Positions 9,580 through 18,091 of a stretch of 41,613 nt of DNA are shown one piece after another. Both the position numbers and the translations under genes were made by a program. Source of the stretch: a bacterium (GTDB lineage: Bacteria; Calescibacteriota; Calescibacteriia; Calescibacteriales; Calescibacteriaceae); the NCBI GenBank assembly GCA_030550715.1, contig JAUQOU010000015.1:1-41613 (forward strand), read 5' to 3'. The notes below the pieces were generated by a model. It was given only the letters and a program-made list of their open reading frames with translations. It did no database searches and was not told the origin of the DNA. Positions within the stretch are counted from its first letter, which is position 1; each line of letters starts with the position of its first letter.

Positions 9580-9993
9580 TTATATTTTCCCGAGCTTCTT
9601 TATTCTTTCCTCTGGGCTTATTATATCAATTATTCTCACACCAAACCTATCGCCAACAAGAATCACCTCACCTCTTGCTATATGTCTGCCGTTCACAAGA
9701 ATTTCAACCGGTTCATTCTCCTGTTTATCAAGTTCTATTGTTGAACCCTGAGTGATTTGTAGAAGGTCTCCAAGTAGCATTCTTGTTCTTCCTATTTCCA
9801 CCGACACTTCAAGCGGTATATCAAGAAGCGTTCTTAAAACCTCTGGAATTCCTTCTTCTTCTCTTTTTCTTCTTAATTCTTTTTTTTCCTCTTCTTTTTT
9901 CTCTTCTTCGGTTACTTCATTTATTGCTTTTGCAAGAGCTTCTTTCATCTCATCTGATAAACTCTCTATACCTTCTGTTTCCTTTTCTATCAT
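9580..9993 (-). CDS. fliN: Flagellar motor switch protein FliN
   Basis: A 137-residue protein. Its C-terminal half is a SpoA (FliN/FliM C-terminal) domain: LLDIPLEVSVEIGRTRM (58-74), LLQITQGSTIELD, GRHIARGEVILVGDRFGVRI. FliN forms the C-ring of the flagellar switch with FliM and FliG and binds export components. The N-terminal third is a very charged Glu/Lys-rich stretch (about 1-50), likely helical or disordered. No fliM or fliG is adjacent; flagellar genes here are scattered. Divergent from efp, with a leaderless-type -10 box. A type III secretion SctQ-like role is less likely because flaG and fliS are also present in the window. Confidence 0.9.
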   Translation of the reverse strand: MIEKETEGIESLSDEMKEALAKAINEVTEEEKKEEEKKELRRKREEEGIPEVLRTLLDIPLEVSVEIGRTRMLLGDLLQITQGSTIELDKQENEPVEILVNGRHIARGEVILVGDRFGVRIIDIISPEERIKKLGKI

Positions 9994-10001
9994 GATATAT
10001 T

Positions 10002-10007
10002 ATTTTA
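10002..10007 (-). promoter_or_regulatory. Leaderless-type -10 box for fliN
   Basis: TAAAAT on the minus strand, 8 bases before ATG 9993; no Shine-Dalgarno sequence. Confidence 0.45.
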
Positions 10008-10074
10008 ATGATTTCGGACAATTTTTTCTTTTTCTTCCCTTTTAAAAGTTTAATTCAATTATTTTTTTATTATC

Positions 10075-10629
10075 ATGAGAGCGGGAGAACTAAAAATAGG
10101 AACATTTGTAGAGATAGAAAACAGAATATATGAAGTCATCAGTTTTGAAAGACAAAAAATTGCTCAGAGACAACCACACATAAAAGTAAAACTTAAAGAT
10201 ACAGTTTCAGGAAGAGTTATAGAAAGAACTTTTGTCTCGTCAGACGAAATCAATACCCCAGATGTCCTGATAAGATACGCTAACTTCTTATATAAAGATA
10301 AAGACCAATATGTTTTTATGGATACAGAAAATTATGAAGAGTACAGATTCACCGAAAATCAAGTAGAAGATATAAAGGATTGGTTCATTGAAGGAATACA
10401 GTTCCAAATAATAGTAGCTAATGGTAGTCCGATCGCTGTCAAATTACCGAAAGTAATAGAAATAGAGGTCGTAGATACTCCGCCCGGAGTGAGAGGAGAT
10501 ACAGAAAGCGGAGGAAGCAAACCGGCAACACTATCAAATGGAGTTGTCATTCAAGTCCCTCTTCACATAAAAAAAGGAGAAAAAATCAAAGTCAATCCCG
10601 AGACAAGAGAGTATATAGGTAGAGCATAA
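10075..10629 (+). CDS. efp: Elongation factor P (atypical tip loop)
   Basis: A 184-residue, three-domain EF-P, which binds the ribosome E site and relieves stalling at proline runs. Domain I starts MRAGELKIGTFVEIE; the C-terminal OB signature is GVVIQVPLHIKKGEKIKVNP near residues 158-177. The loop that normally reads KPGKG or RPGRG, whose tip Lys or Arg is modified, is KIAQRQPHIK (28-37). By alignment the tip is Q31-R32, and the flanking Pro-Gly is missing. The rest of the protein looks sound. No epmA, epmB, earP or ymfI homologue is in the window. No Shine-Dalgarno. The 3' end overlaps the convergent MFS gene by 38 bases. Confidence 0.93.
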   Translation: MRAGELKIGTFVEIENRIYEVISFERQKIAQRQPHIKVKLKDTVSGRVIERTFVSSDEINTPDVLIRYANFLYKDKDQYVFMDTENYEEYRFTENQVEDIKDWFIEGIQFQIIVANGSPIAVKLPKVIEIEVVDTPPGVRGDTESGGSKPATLSNGVVIQVPLHIKKGEKIKVNPETREYIGRA

Positions 10630-11821
10630 CTATTGCGACCAAACTTCCAACCTGAAGCAATAACGGGATAAAAAGCATTTCGTTCTTCCCGTATAGCTCC
10701 GCAAAAATTAGTCCTGATATAAGCCCTGATATTCCAAAAATCATGTGAAATAAACCGAACCCTGTTCCTCTCTTCTCTTCTTCTGTAAAAAGAGCAACAG
10801 CCGACCTCATAGAACTCTCTGTCATTCCTATGTATATTCCCCAAAGTAAAGTCCCTGATATATTCCATTTAAAATAGAAAATCAAAAACAAAGAAAGTAT
10901 AGATAAAACTGGCATGAGACAAAAAAAGAGGATTTTATTTTGTCTCTTTTTTAAATTATCAAATAGTATACCAAGGGGAATTGCAGATAAAGCGTCAGCG
11001 ATCATTGCTAATGAAAACATAAGAGGTATCTTCTCGTCAGGCAATCCAGAATTTATAAAACTAACAGATATAATCTGAAAATTTGGCACCCCTGATAAAG
11101 TCAGAGCTGAAAAAATCAGAAATAAGATAAAGCTCACCTTTTTACTTCCTGAATCTTTCTGATAAATTATACTTCCAGCTCTTACTTCCATCTTTTCATT
11201 TTCTCTCTTTGTTGATTTTCCTCTCAAATCATCTGAATTTATTTTATTTTCTTTTCTTGGTTCGCCAATTTCTCTGCTGTAAATTGACCTTGCGAGAATG
11301 AGGAAGACAAAAGATATGGTAGCGGGAATAAACAGGGCGTAAAAAGAACTTCTATAATCGTATTTTGCGAGAACAAAGGAGATGAGAAATGGACCTACCA
11401 CAGAACCTATCTGATCAAGCGCTTCGTGTATAGCAAATCCTTTACCATAACCTACCTTCTTCGCTGAAAAAGAAATGAGAGTATCTCTTGATGGACTTCT
11501 CAAAGCTTTCCCGAACCTTTCTGTCATGAGAAGAAGGAAGGCAAACTCCCAGCCGTTTGAAAAACCCATAAAAGGCAGAGAAAAAAGACCTAAAAAGTAT
11601 CCACAAATTGTCATAAGCCAATACTTCCTGACTTTATCTGATATATAACCGAATATCAACCTCAGAGAATATCCTAAAAACTCACCTATTCCACCTATGA
11701 TAGATACAAGAGAAGCACTCGCTCCAAGATGATACAAAAAAGGTCCTGAAATACTTCTTGCACTCTCATAAGTTATATCGGCAAAAAGAGATACTACCCC
11801 AAATAGCAGTATTATCTTCAC
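10592..11821 (-). CDS. Major facilitator superfamily transporter
   Basis: A 409-residue protein with about 12 predicted membrane segments and a hydrophilic central loop (about residues 185-225, with REIGEPRKENK). The segment GYISDKVRKYW (58-68) is the MFS loop 2-3 motif (GxxxDrxGrR type), with a weaker repeat as GILFDNLKKRQNK in the second half. The first helices (SLFADITYESARSISGPFL) resemble MFS proteins often annotated as drug or sugar-type exporters, but the substrate cannot be inferred. The start is GTG 11821; the next gene upstream ends 95 bases away. Its last 12 codons overlap the end of efp on the other strand. Confidence 0.85.
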   Translation of the reverse strand: MKIILLFGVVSLFADITYESARSISGPFLYHLGASASLVSIIGGIGEFLGYSLRLIFGYISDKVRKYWLMTICGYFLGLFSLPFMGFSNGWEFAFLLLMTERFGKALRSPSRDTLISFSAKKVGYGKGFAIHEALDQIGSVVGPFLISFVLAKYDYRSSFYALFIPATISFVFLILARSIYSREIGEPRKENKINSDDLRGKSTKRENEKMEVRAGSIIYQKDSGSKKVSFILFLIFSALTLSGVPNFQIISVSFINSGLPDEKIPLMFSLAMIADALSAIPLGILFDNLKKRQNKILFFCLMPVLSILSLFLIFYFKWNISGTLLWGIYIGMTESSMRSAVALFTEEEKRGTGFGLFHMIFGISGLISGLIFAELYGKNEMLFIPLLLQVGSLVAIVMLYLYTLLSRD

Positions 11822-11890
11822 TTTATCAAATATTTATTGAGATATTTTATAAAACCCCTATAAAGCTTTGAGGATTTCAAATCAGATACT

Positions 11891-11918
11891 GAAGTAAAAA
11901 GCATTCTCTTTTAACTTC
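11891..11918 (-). other. Hairpin at the end of the DUF59/SufT-type gene
   Basis: An inverted repeat of 11 + 11 bases (one mismatch, 6-base loop) begins at the stop codon of the upstream gene. It is not followed by a T-run, so it is more likely a weak terminator or an RNA-stabilising stem than a strong intrinsic terminator. Confidence 0.35.
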
Positions 11919-12219
11919 ACTCTATTCCGAGTATCTGTTTTGCTTCTTCTGACATCATAGAAGGATTCCATGGTGGATCCCAAACTATCTGAACATTCAC
12001 ATTCTTAACTCCGTCTATGGATTCAAGAACTGCTCTTACTGCCTCCTCTATTGTTGCGGTAAGCGGGCATCCCGGAGTTGTAAGGGTCATCTTTATATCA
12101 ACATTTCCTTCATCATCTACATTAAGGTCGTAGATCAATCCAAGATTGACTATATCTAATCCTATTTCTGGGTCATAAACGCTCTTTAAAGCTTCAAGTA
12201 TTGTCTCTTTCTGCAACAT
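11917..12219 (-). CDS. MIP18/SufT-type DUF59 protein (iron-sulfur assembly)
   Basis: A 100-residue single-domain protein. It matches the DUF59/MIP18 family, members of which (SufT, PaaD, the N-terminus of Mrp/ApbC) act in Fe-S cluster assembly or in maturing Fe-S oxygenases. DPEIGLDIVNLGLIYD (16-31) and LTTPGCPLT (46-54, C51) are the family's two signatures, and VNVQIVWDPPWNPSMMS gives the usual end. No suf or isc genes are adjacent. It sits between cdaA and the MFS gene, all on the minus strand, with 81- and 95-base gaps. A TATAAA hexamer lies 11 bases before the ATG. General Fe-S maturation is inferred. Confidence 0.88.
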   Translation of the reverse strand: MLQKETILEALKSVYDPEIGLDIVNLGLIYDLNVDDEGNVDIKMTLTTPGCPLTATIEEAVRAVLESIDGVKNVNVQIVWDPPWNPSMMSEEAKQILGIE

Positions 12220-12300
12220 ATTTATTTATTTTTATAATTTTTTCTTTTGATTTGAATTTTATCTGATTTCTACGAAAAAACAATCTAAAAGAGAAAAAAA

Positions 12301-13098
12301 TCAGCTTTTTCTTAGAAAACCAAATAGTTTGGGTTTTGGCTTTTCTTTTTGTTTAGCTCCTATAAATTCTTGAACTACATCTTTGATTTTTGAAGGATGA
12401 ATATTTGGCAGAATGTTTCCCCGATAAGCTAACGATATTCTTCCGGTTTCTTCCGAAATAATTATACTTATTGCATCTGATTCTTCGGTTATACCTATTC
12501 CCGCTTTGTGTCTTGTGCCGAACGGAATATCAAAATCTTTGTTTGAAAGTGGCAAAATAGCTTTTATCATATAAATTTTTCCTTTTCTTATTATGACCGC
12601 ACCATCGTGTGTTGGAGAACCTTTGTTGAAAATTGAAATGAGAAGTTCTGCCGATAATTCAGAATCAAGAACTTTTCCACCTTGAACGAGAGGAGTAATA
12701 TCTACCGACCTCTCAATAACTATTATGCAACCTTCTCTTCTCTTTGAAAGGTACTCACAAGCCCTGCTTATCTCATCTAAAACTCTTTCGTCTATATTTT
12801 TTTCAAATATCTTCAACCTTATTCCTAATATTGTCCTTCTGAGTTCTGGTTGGAAAAGAACTATAAGTATAAGTATTGAGTATTCTGCAAATTTTTCCGT
12901 TATCCATGATGTAGCAAAAAGTCCGAGCAGCTTTGCTGTTGAATTGAGAATAAACAAAGCAGAAAAAAAGATTATAGCACCAATTATTCTTGGGTCATAA
13001 CTGAAAGACAAAACACGGTATATCAAAAACGAGAGAAAAGCTATATCTACTGTTAGCTTTAAAATTAAAATAGAAAGGTCTTTCAAATCAGAAAACAT
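12301..13098 (-). CDS. cdaA: Diadenylate cyclase, CdaA type
   Basis: A 265-residue membrane enzyme making c-di-AMP from two ATP. Three predicted N-terminal helices (about 7-27, 38-62, 70-85) are followed by the DAC (DisA_N) domain. SPTHDGAVII contains the catalytic DGA (165-167), and PFGTRHKAGIGI contains the second motif. This is usually RHR and is RHK (196-198) here, a conservative change. The ATG begins one base after the dnaX stop, so translation is probably coupled; no Shine-Dalgarno is seen apart from that. The usual partners ybbR/cdaR and glmM do not follow. A C-terminal basic tail is short. c-di-AMP usually governs potassium and turgor; targets here are unknown. Confidence 0.92.
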   Translation of the reverse strand: MFSDLKDLSILILKLTVDIAFLSFLIYRVLSFSYDPRIIGAIIFFSALFILNSTAKLLGLFATSWITEKFAEYSILILIVLFQPELRRTILGIRLKIFEKNIDERVLDEISRACEYLSKRREGCIIVIERSVDITPLVQGGKVLDSELSAELLISIFNKGSPTHDGAVIIRKGKIYMIKAILPLSNKDFDIPFGTRHKAGIGITEESDAISIIISEETGRISLAYRGNILPNIHPSKIKDVVQEFIGAKQKEKPKPKLFGFLRKS

Positions 13099-13099
13099 T

Positions 13100-14551
13100 T
13101 TACCAGATGTTTTCTTCCTCTACTCCCTCAATTTTTACAAAATCATCTCCAAGCATTTTTTCCACATCAATACTGTTTTGGCTTTCCCTTTCCACCCTTA
13201 TCTTTATCTGAACCTTCTTTGTTGTAAAAAGGAATTCTTCTATGTCTTTTTTTATATCTTCAATAGCTTTTGCAAGTTTGACATCATCTGTGAAGAACGA
13301 AATCAAACTATCTTTTACCTCATATTTTAGAGAACTAACCTTTTCAGCCAGAAAAACTCTTCCCGTTTCCTTGAGATAATCAATTATGGAAGAAAATATT
13401 TTGTCTGGCTCCTGAAATTGCGTGTTCTGAGATAAACTCATTTTTTCAAGAATCTCTCTTACGCTTTTTACTCTGTTAAGATAGCAGAGTTTAAACACAA
13501 TCATTTTGAAAGCAACTTCATCTGATATAGAAAATTTGAGGTCTTCTTCAAACTTTATAAGAGCGTTGTAAATTCTCATAGCATTCTCAACATCGAGATT
13601 TGTCTCAGAGATAAATCTCTTTATATCTTCTCTTTCTGTTTCTATTCCTTCAAGATAAAATACACAATCTTTTATGATCTCGGCAAAATCTTTAAGCACT
13701 CTTCTTATATTGTATCCTCTTTCAATTATTCCTTGGGAGATTTCATACGACTTTTTTATATCCTGATTGATTATGCTTTTGAAAAGTTCATACACAGAGG
13801 TTCGCGGAGCTATACCGAGGAATTTTTCAACAGCCGACTGAGTTATCTTTTCTTCACCGGAAAACATCCATACAGCTTCCAGTATAGATATTGAGTCCCT
13901 CAATGAGCCGTCTCCTTCTTCTGCAATAAGGTTCAGAGCGTTATCTTCGCAATCTATCTTTTCTTGTTCGCATATTATCTTCAACCTTTCAACTATCTTT
14001 TCTTTTGGAATTTTTCTGAAATCAATTCGTATAGCTCTTGATGATACAGTTTCTGGTATTTTGTGTGGTTCTGTTGTAGCAAGTATAAAAACATCAAATT
14101 CTGGGGGTTCTTCAAATATTTTCAAGAGAGCGTTGAAGGCTGAGTTTGAAAGCATATGTGCTTCGTCTATTATGAAAACTTTGTATCTTCCTTGCGAAGG
14201 GGGGTATATAGCTTTTTCTTTTATTGCTCTTATATCTTCAACAGATGTCTGGCTTCCCGCATCTATTTCTATGAGGTCTATAAAACTTCCCGATGAAATC
14301 TGAACGCAGTTTGAGCATTTAGAGCAGGGAGAGATGGTCGGACCTTTTTCGCAGTTGAGGGCTTTTGCAAAAACTCTTGCAGCAGTTGTCTTTCCTGTTC
14401 CTCTCACACCGGCAAAGATGTAAGCGTGATGGATTCTTTTCGTAGAGATTGAGTTCTGGAGTATTCTCACAGCAACTTCTTGACCGAAGATCTCTTCAAA
14501 ATCTTTTGGTCTGTACTTTCTTGCGAGCGAGAGGTATCTTTCTTGCAGCAA
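13100..14551 (-). CDS. dnaX: DNA polymerase III subunit tau/gamma
   Basis: The clamp-loader ATPase. With the TTG start at 14551 it is 483 residues. YLSLARKYRPKDFEEIFGQ is the classic N-terminus. Walker A GVRGTGKT (about 48-55), a four-Cys zinc site (67, 76, 79, 82) and DEAHM (129-133) follow, then the domain III helices. Beyond about residue 360 the tail is short, as in gamma-like or small tau proteins. The frame stays open to ATG 14587, but those 12 codons lie largely inside the tRNA-Ser gene, so the TTG is preferred although no Shine-Dalgarno is seen. CTG 14560 is another possibility. dnaX is followed directly by cdaA rather than the usual ybaB-recR. Confidence 0.93.
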   Translation of the reverse strand: MLQERYLSLARKYRPKDFEEIFGQEVAVRILQNSISTKRIHHAYIFAGVRGTGKTTAARVFAKALNCEKGPTISPCSKCSNCVQISSGSFIDLIEIDAGSQTSVEDIRAIKEKAIYPPSQGRYKVFIIDEAHMLSNSAFNALLKIFEEPPEFDVFILATTEPHKIPETVSSRAIRIDFRKIPKEKIVERLKIICEQEKIDCEDNALNLIAEEGDGSLRDSISILEAVWMFSGEEKITQSAVEKFLGIAPRTSVYELFKSIINQDIKKSYEISQGIIERGYNIRRVLKDFAEIIKDCVFYLEGIETEREDIKRFISETNLDVENAMRIYNALIKFEEDLKFSISDEVAFKMIVFKLCYLNRVKSVREILEKMSLSQNTQFQEPDKIFSSIIDYLKETGRVFLAEKVSSLKYEVKDSLISFFTDDVKLAKAIEDIKKDIEEFLFTTKKVQIKIRVERESQNSIDVEKMLGDDFVKIEGVEEENIW

Positions 14552-14562
14552 ATTTTTCAGTG

Positions 14563-14650
14563 CGGAGGAGGTGGGATTTGAACCCACGAGGGGGTTTCAG
14601 CCCCCAACGGATTTCGAATCCGCCCCGTTCGGCCTCTCCGGCACTCCTCC
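14563..14650 (-). tRNA. tRNA-Ser(CGA)
   Basis: An 88-base class II tRNA. The acceptor stem GGAGGAG pairs with CTCCTCC and is followed by discriminator G, typical of tRNA-Ser. The anticodon loop TTCGAAA gives anticodon CGA, reading UCG. A long variable arm is formed by GGGGGC and ACCCCC, and the T-arm is GTGGG-TTCAAAT-CCCAC. The 3' CCA is not encoded (CAC follows G73), so it must be added. The gene lies 11 bases upstream of the preferred dnaX start on the same strand. A possible promoter upstream is TTGATA, 16 bases, TAACTT, at low confidence. Confidence 0.95.
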
Positions 14651-14812
14651 ACACCTAATAAATAAAGTTAATAATAAAAAACATCTTATCAAAAACTCAA
14701 ATTCATCTCCTAAAAATAACGAGAGCCGAAAAAATTGGTTGATGATAAAATTGCTCTTGTGATGGAGTGCAAAATTTTACAATTTAGAAAAAGCAATTAA
14801 AGTAATATCTGA

Positions 14813-14818
14813 TATATT
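14813..14818 (+). promoter_or_regulatory. Leaderless-type -10 box for rluD
   Basis: TATATT followed by 7 bases and ATG 14826. There is no Shine-Dalgarno sequence and no clear -35 box. It lies in the 175-base divergent region between tRNA-Ser and rluD, which otherwise shows only AT-rich sequence. Confidence 0.5.
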
Positions 14819-14825
14819 AAACGAA

Positions 14826-15830
14826 ATGAAAGAAGAAATAAAGAATAAAAAAGAAACAATTATAAACAACTCAGAAGAAAACATAAGAGTAGATATTTTC
14901 ATATCAAAAAAATTGAACTTAACAAGAAACTTTGTTCAAAAACTGATCGCAGAAGGAAGAGTGAAAATCAACAACAAAATCGTAAGCAAAAAATCCGAAA
15001 ATGTATCAAAGGGAGATATCGTAGAAGTTGAAATACCAGAAGAAGAAAAATTTTTCTTGACGAAATCAGAAAAAAAATTTGATGTTATATGGGAAGATGA
15101 AAATATCCTCGTGATAAACAAACCAGCCGGCTATATTGTCCACCCCTCATCTTCCGAATATAAAAACACAATAGTCAATATGATACTTGATCAAATTGAT
15201 TTCAGCATGGAAAGCAAAGTGAAAAAAGAAGACCTGATAAAAGGGAGAATAAGACCTGGAATAGTTCACAGATTAGATAAAGATGTCTCGGGCGTCCTTG
15301 TGATAGCCAAAAACCAAAAGATATCAGCATACCTTTCAGAACTCTTCAAAGAAAGAAAAGTTAAAAAAAGATATGTAGCTCTGTGTTTCGGATGCACAAC
15401 AAAAGATATGTGGATGATAAATCAAAAAATCACACGAGCAAGAGGAGAAAAAATAATGAGAGTAGGAGAAGAAGGCAAAGAAGCAATAACATTTGTAAAA
15501 AAATTAAGAGACAGAAAAGATCTCAATCTATCTTTATTTGAGGTCCTTCCTATCACCGGAAGAACACACCAGATAAGAGTTCATCTATCTTCCAATGGTT
15601 TTCCAATAGTCAAAGACGAGATGTACGGAGGCGGAGGAAAAAAACTTCAAACACTCAAAAAAAAATTAGGAGAAGAAATTTTTGATTTTCAGGGTATTTT
15701 CTTACACTCATTATCAATAGAAATTGAAGGAAAAGTTTTCTTCGCACCACTTCCACCTTATTTTCAAAAAATCATTCAAGTTCTCTGGCAAGAGATTCCT
15801 CCCACGCTTTACGAAGTTCAGAAATCTTGA
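14826..15830 (+). CDS. rluD: RluD-type 23S rRNA pseudouridine synthase
   Basis: A 334-residue pseudouridine synthase of the RluA/RluD family, which isomerises uridines in large-subunit rRNA. It has an N-terminal S4 RNA-binding domain (about 20-70: RVDIFISKKLNLTRNFVQKL and GRVKINNKIVSK). Then VINKPAGYIVHPSS and the catalytic motif GIVHRLDKDVSGVLVIAK, where the Asp is catalytic and Val replaces the commoner Thr. Later GRTHQIRVHLSSNGFPIVKD completes the fold. The S4 domain favours RluD over RluC or RluA, but the exact target is not provable from sequence. The 3' end overlaps convergent purL by 59 bases. Confidence 0.88.
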   Translation: MKEEIKNKKETIINNSEENIRVDIFISKKLNLTRNFVQKLIAEGRVKINNKIVSKKSENVSKGDIVEVEIPEEEKFFLTKSEKKFDVIWEDENILVINKPAGYIVHPSSSEYKNTIVNMILDQIDFSMESKVKKEDLIKGRIRPGIVHRLDKDVSGVLVIAKNQKISAYLSELFKERKVKKRYVALCFGCTTKDMWMINQKITRARGEKIMRVGEEGKEAITFVKKLRDRKDLNLSLFEVLPITGRTHQIRVHLSSNGFPIVKDEMYGGGGKKLQTLKKKLGEEIFDFQGIFLHSLSIEIEGKVFFAPLPPYFQKIIQVLWQEIPPTLYEVQKS

Positions 15831-18003
15831 AAGAAAAAATACTCTCAACCTCAAAAATATCGCTCTCGACTGTCTCGCCAATCACCTGATATGGAATACC
15901 ATTTTCACCACAGAGGGAAATAAACTTTTCCAGATTTTCGGGTTTAACGCTCACTATATAAAGAGGATAGCATTCCGAAAAAACAAAAAGATCCCACCTC
16001 TGCTCATCCTTTATAAAATTTTTCTTTATCTTCACTCCAACTTCTCTACCGGAGGGAGAAAAAACCCCACTTACAGCACACTCAAAGATAGCAGGGACTA
16101 TTCCGCCTTCGGAGACATCGTGGGCTGAATCAACTATACCTTCTGAAACAACATATCTTATAAACGAAAAGAGCTTTTTTTCAAGCTCAAAATCTGGCTC
16201 AGGCAAAATTCCACCTACCTTTTCAAAATTGACATATATATAAAGGCTACCTGCAAGTTGAGGGAAAATCTTGCCCACAGCTATAACAAAACTTCCGGGG
16301 TCAAAAAAGCTTTTTGGAACAGACCTGAACGGAAAAATTTCTCCAATAGTCCCCACCACAGGTAAAGGTGGAATTGATACACCTTCATACTCGTTGTAAA
16401 AACTGACATTTCCTGAAACAACGGGTATTCCGAACTCCTTCAAAGCTCTTTCCATACCTTCTATTGTTTTTACGAACTCCCACATAACCTCTGGATTTTC
16501 AGGGTTGCCAAAGTTAAGATTATCTGTTATGGCTATCGGCTCAGCACCAACACAGGAGATATTTCTTATACCCTCAGCAACAGTTAAAATTGCTCCAACA
16601 TAAGGGTCAACGAAAGAGTAAAGAGGATTCCCATCAAGAGAGATAGCTATCGCAATTGAGTTCTCCTCTTCTGATGATACATATTCATTAAATGATCTCA
16701 TCTTGTTTAATTTTATGATCGCAGCATCTCCACCGGGTGCAGAACAAGTTTGCCCTAATACGCCCCAGTCGTACTGCTCAAAAATAAATTTCTTTCCCGC
16801 AAAGTTAGGTGAAGTTATAACTTTTAAGAAAGCATCCTCTTTATTTTTAGGGGGTGGAAACTTTTCGGGAGCAACCGCTCTGAGAGAATCTATCCAAGAT
16901 GGTTTCCTCTGAGGTCTATCATATACCGGAGCAGAATCAACAATAGCTGAGATGGGAAGAGATATAACTTTTTTCTCTCCGTCAAAGACCTCGTAAAGAC
17001 CTGTATCTGTAAGTTCTCCTATTATCTCACAATCCAGACCCCACTTTTGAGCTATCTCCTTTATTTTTGGAAAGTGCTTTTCTTCGGCGACAAGGAGCAT
17101 TCTTTCCTGCGATTCAGACAGAAGAAATTCAATTGGCAAAAGCGGTTGTCTTTTTGGGACCCGTGAGACATCTATTTTTGCTCCGAATCCACCTTTTGAA
17201 GCGAGTTCAGATGAAGAGTTCAAAAGCCCCGCAGCTCCCATATCTTGCATAGCTATAACATCAATATCAGGAGAAGAGAGGATTTCAAGAATAGCTTCAA
17301 TAAGGCATTTTTCTGTGAAAGGGTCGCCTATTTGAACTGCTGGTTTCTTTTCGCTCAGATCTCCTTCAAAGGACTGCGAAGCCATAGATGCACCGCCTAT
17401 GCCATCTCTTCCCGTTTTCCCGCCTATATAAATGAGTTTCCCTTTTTTCGATGGTTTGCTCGAAATCAACTTTACGCCTTCTGGAACCTTTCCCACACAC
17501 ATCACATTAACGATTATGTTATGGTCAAAAAAGCCATAAAAGAGAGTTTGACCTCTCACAACAGGAACTCCAACAGAGTTTCCGTAATCAGAAATTCCAT
17601 CAACAACTCTCTCACAGAGGTATTTCATTTTTCTGTCTTTTATATTTCCGAAGCAGAGAAAATCGGCAAGAGCAATAGGTCTTGCGGAAACGCACAGAAC
17701 ATCTCTTATTATACCTCCGACTCCCGTTGCAGCACCTGAATATGGTTCTATGTAAGACGGATGATTATGCGACTCTATTTTGAATGCTATAAGAGAGTCG
17801 TCTTTTAACTTAACAACTCCTGCGTTTTCACCGAAACCGAAAATAACTTTATCTGACTCTCTCGGAAGCTTTCTGAGGTGGAGCTTTGATGATTTATATG
17901 ACGCATGCTCACTCCACATCGCATCAAAAATCATAACCTCATCACTCGTCGGTTCCCTTCCTATAAGCTTCTTTATCCTCTCTATCTCCTCTGATGTAAG
18001 CAT
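15772..18003 (-). CDS. purL: Phosphoribosylformylglycinamidine synthase II (small PurL)
   Basis: A 743-residue small-type PurL, the synthetase subunit of FGAM synthase. It works with PurS and the glutaminase PurQ in step 4 of purine synthesis. MWSEHASYKSSKLHL (29-43) and ESHNHPSYIEPYSGAATGVGG (starting at 77) are the PurL signatures. DMGAAGLLNSS, FEQYDWGVLGQT and SVGVPVVRGQT-like segments mark both pseudo-symmetric halves. Length fits the Bacillus type. purS and purQ are not in the window. ATG start with a pyrimidine-rich leader of about 40 bases and no Shine-Dalgarno; a TAATAT hexamer about 40 bases upstream may be its promoter. The last 59 bases overlap rluD. Confidence 0.96.
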   Translation of the reverse strand: MLTSEEIERIKKLIGREPTSDEVMIFDAMWSEHASYKSSKLHLRKLPRESDKVIFGFGENAGVVKLKDDSLIAFKIESHNHPSYIEPYSGAATGVGGIIRDVLCVSARPIALADFLCFGNIKDRKMKYLCERVVDGISDYGNSVGVPVVRGQTLFYGFFDHNIIVNVMCVGKVPEGVKLISSKPSKKGKLIYIGGKTGRDGIGGASMASQSFEGDLSEKKPAVQIGDPFTEKCLIEAILEILSSPDIDVIAMQDMGAAGLLNSSSELASKGGFGAKIDVSRVPKRQPLLPIEFLLSESQERMLLVAEEKHFPKIKEIAQKWGLDCEIIGELTDTGLYEVFDGEKKVISLPISAIVDSAPVYDRPQRKPSWIDSLRAVAPEKFPPPKNKEDAFLKVITSPNFAGKKFIFEQYDWGVLGQTCSAPGGDAAIIKLNKMRSFNEYVSSEEENSIAIAISLDGNPLYSFVDPYVGAILTVAEGIRNISCVGAEPIAITDNLNFGNPENPEVMWEFVKTIEGMERALKEFGIPVVSGNVSFYNEYEGVSIPPLPVVGTIGEIFPFRSVPKSFFDPGSFVIAVGKIFPQLAGSLYIYVNFEKVGGILPEPDFELEKKLFSFIRYVVSEGIVDSAHDVSEGGIVPAIFECAVSGVFSPSGREVGVKIKKNFIKDEQRWDLFVFSECYPLYIVSVKPENLEKFISLCGENGIPYQVIGETVESDIFEVESIFSFKISELRKAWEESLARELE

Positions 18004-18091
18004 AATCAGAAGAAGAAAAAAGATAATAAAAATTCTTTATATTATCATCTAAACCAAATTTCCTCACAAAACAAAATTTTTTATTCCTTCC

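Noticed and set aside
10063-10073. TATTAT directly before the efp ATG as a leaderless -10 box
   Set aside because: It is only one base from the ATG, too close; efp is therefore not counted among the leaderless set.
13247-13253. An A7 run in dnaX (A AAA AAA frame) as a programmed frameshift site
   Set aside because: It lies only about 50 codons from the stop and such runs are common in this AT-rich sequence; no stimulatory stem was seen.
14571-14762. An open plus-strand frame across the tRNA region
   Set aside because: It covers the tRNA-Ser antisense and has no recognisable protein.
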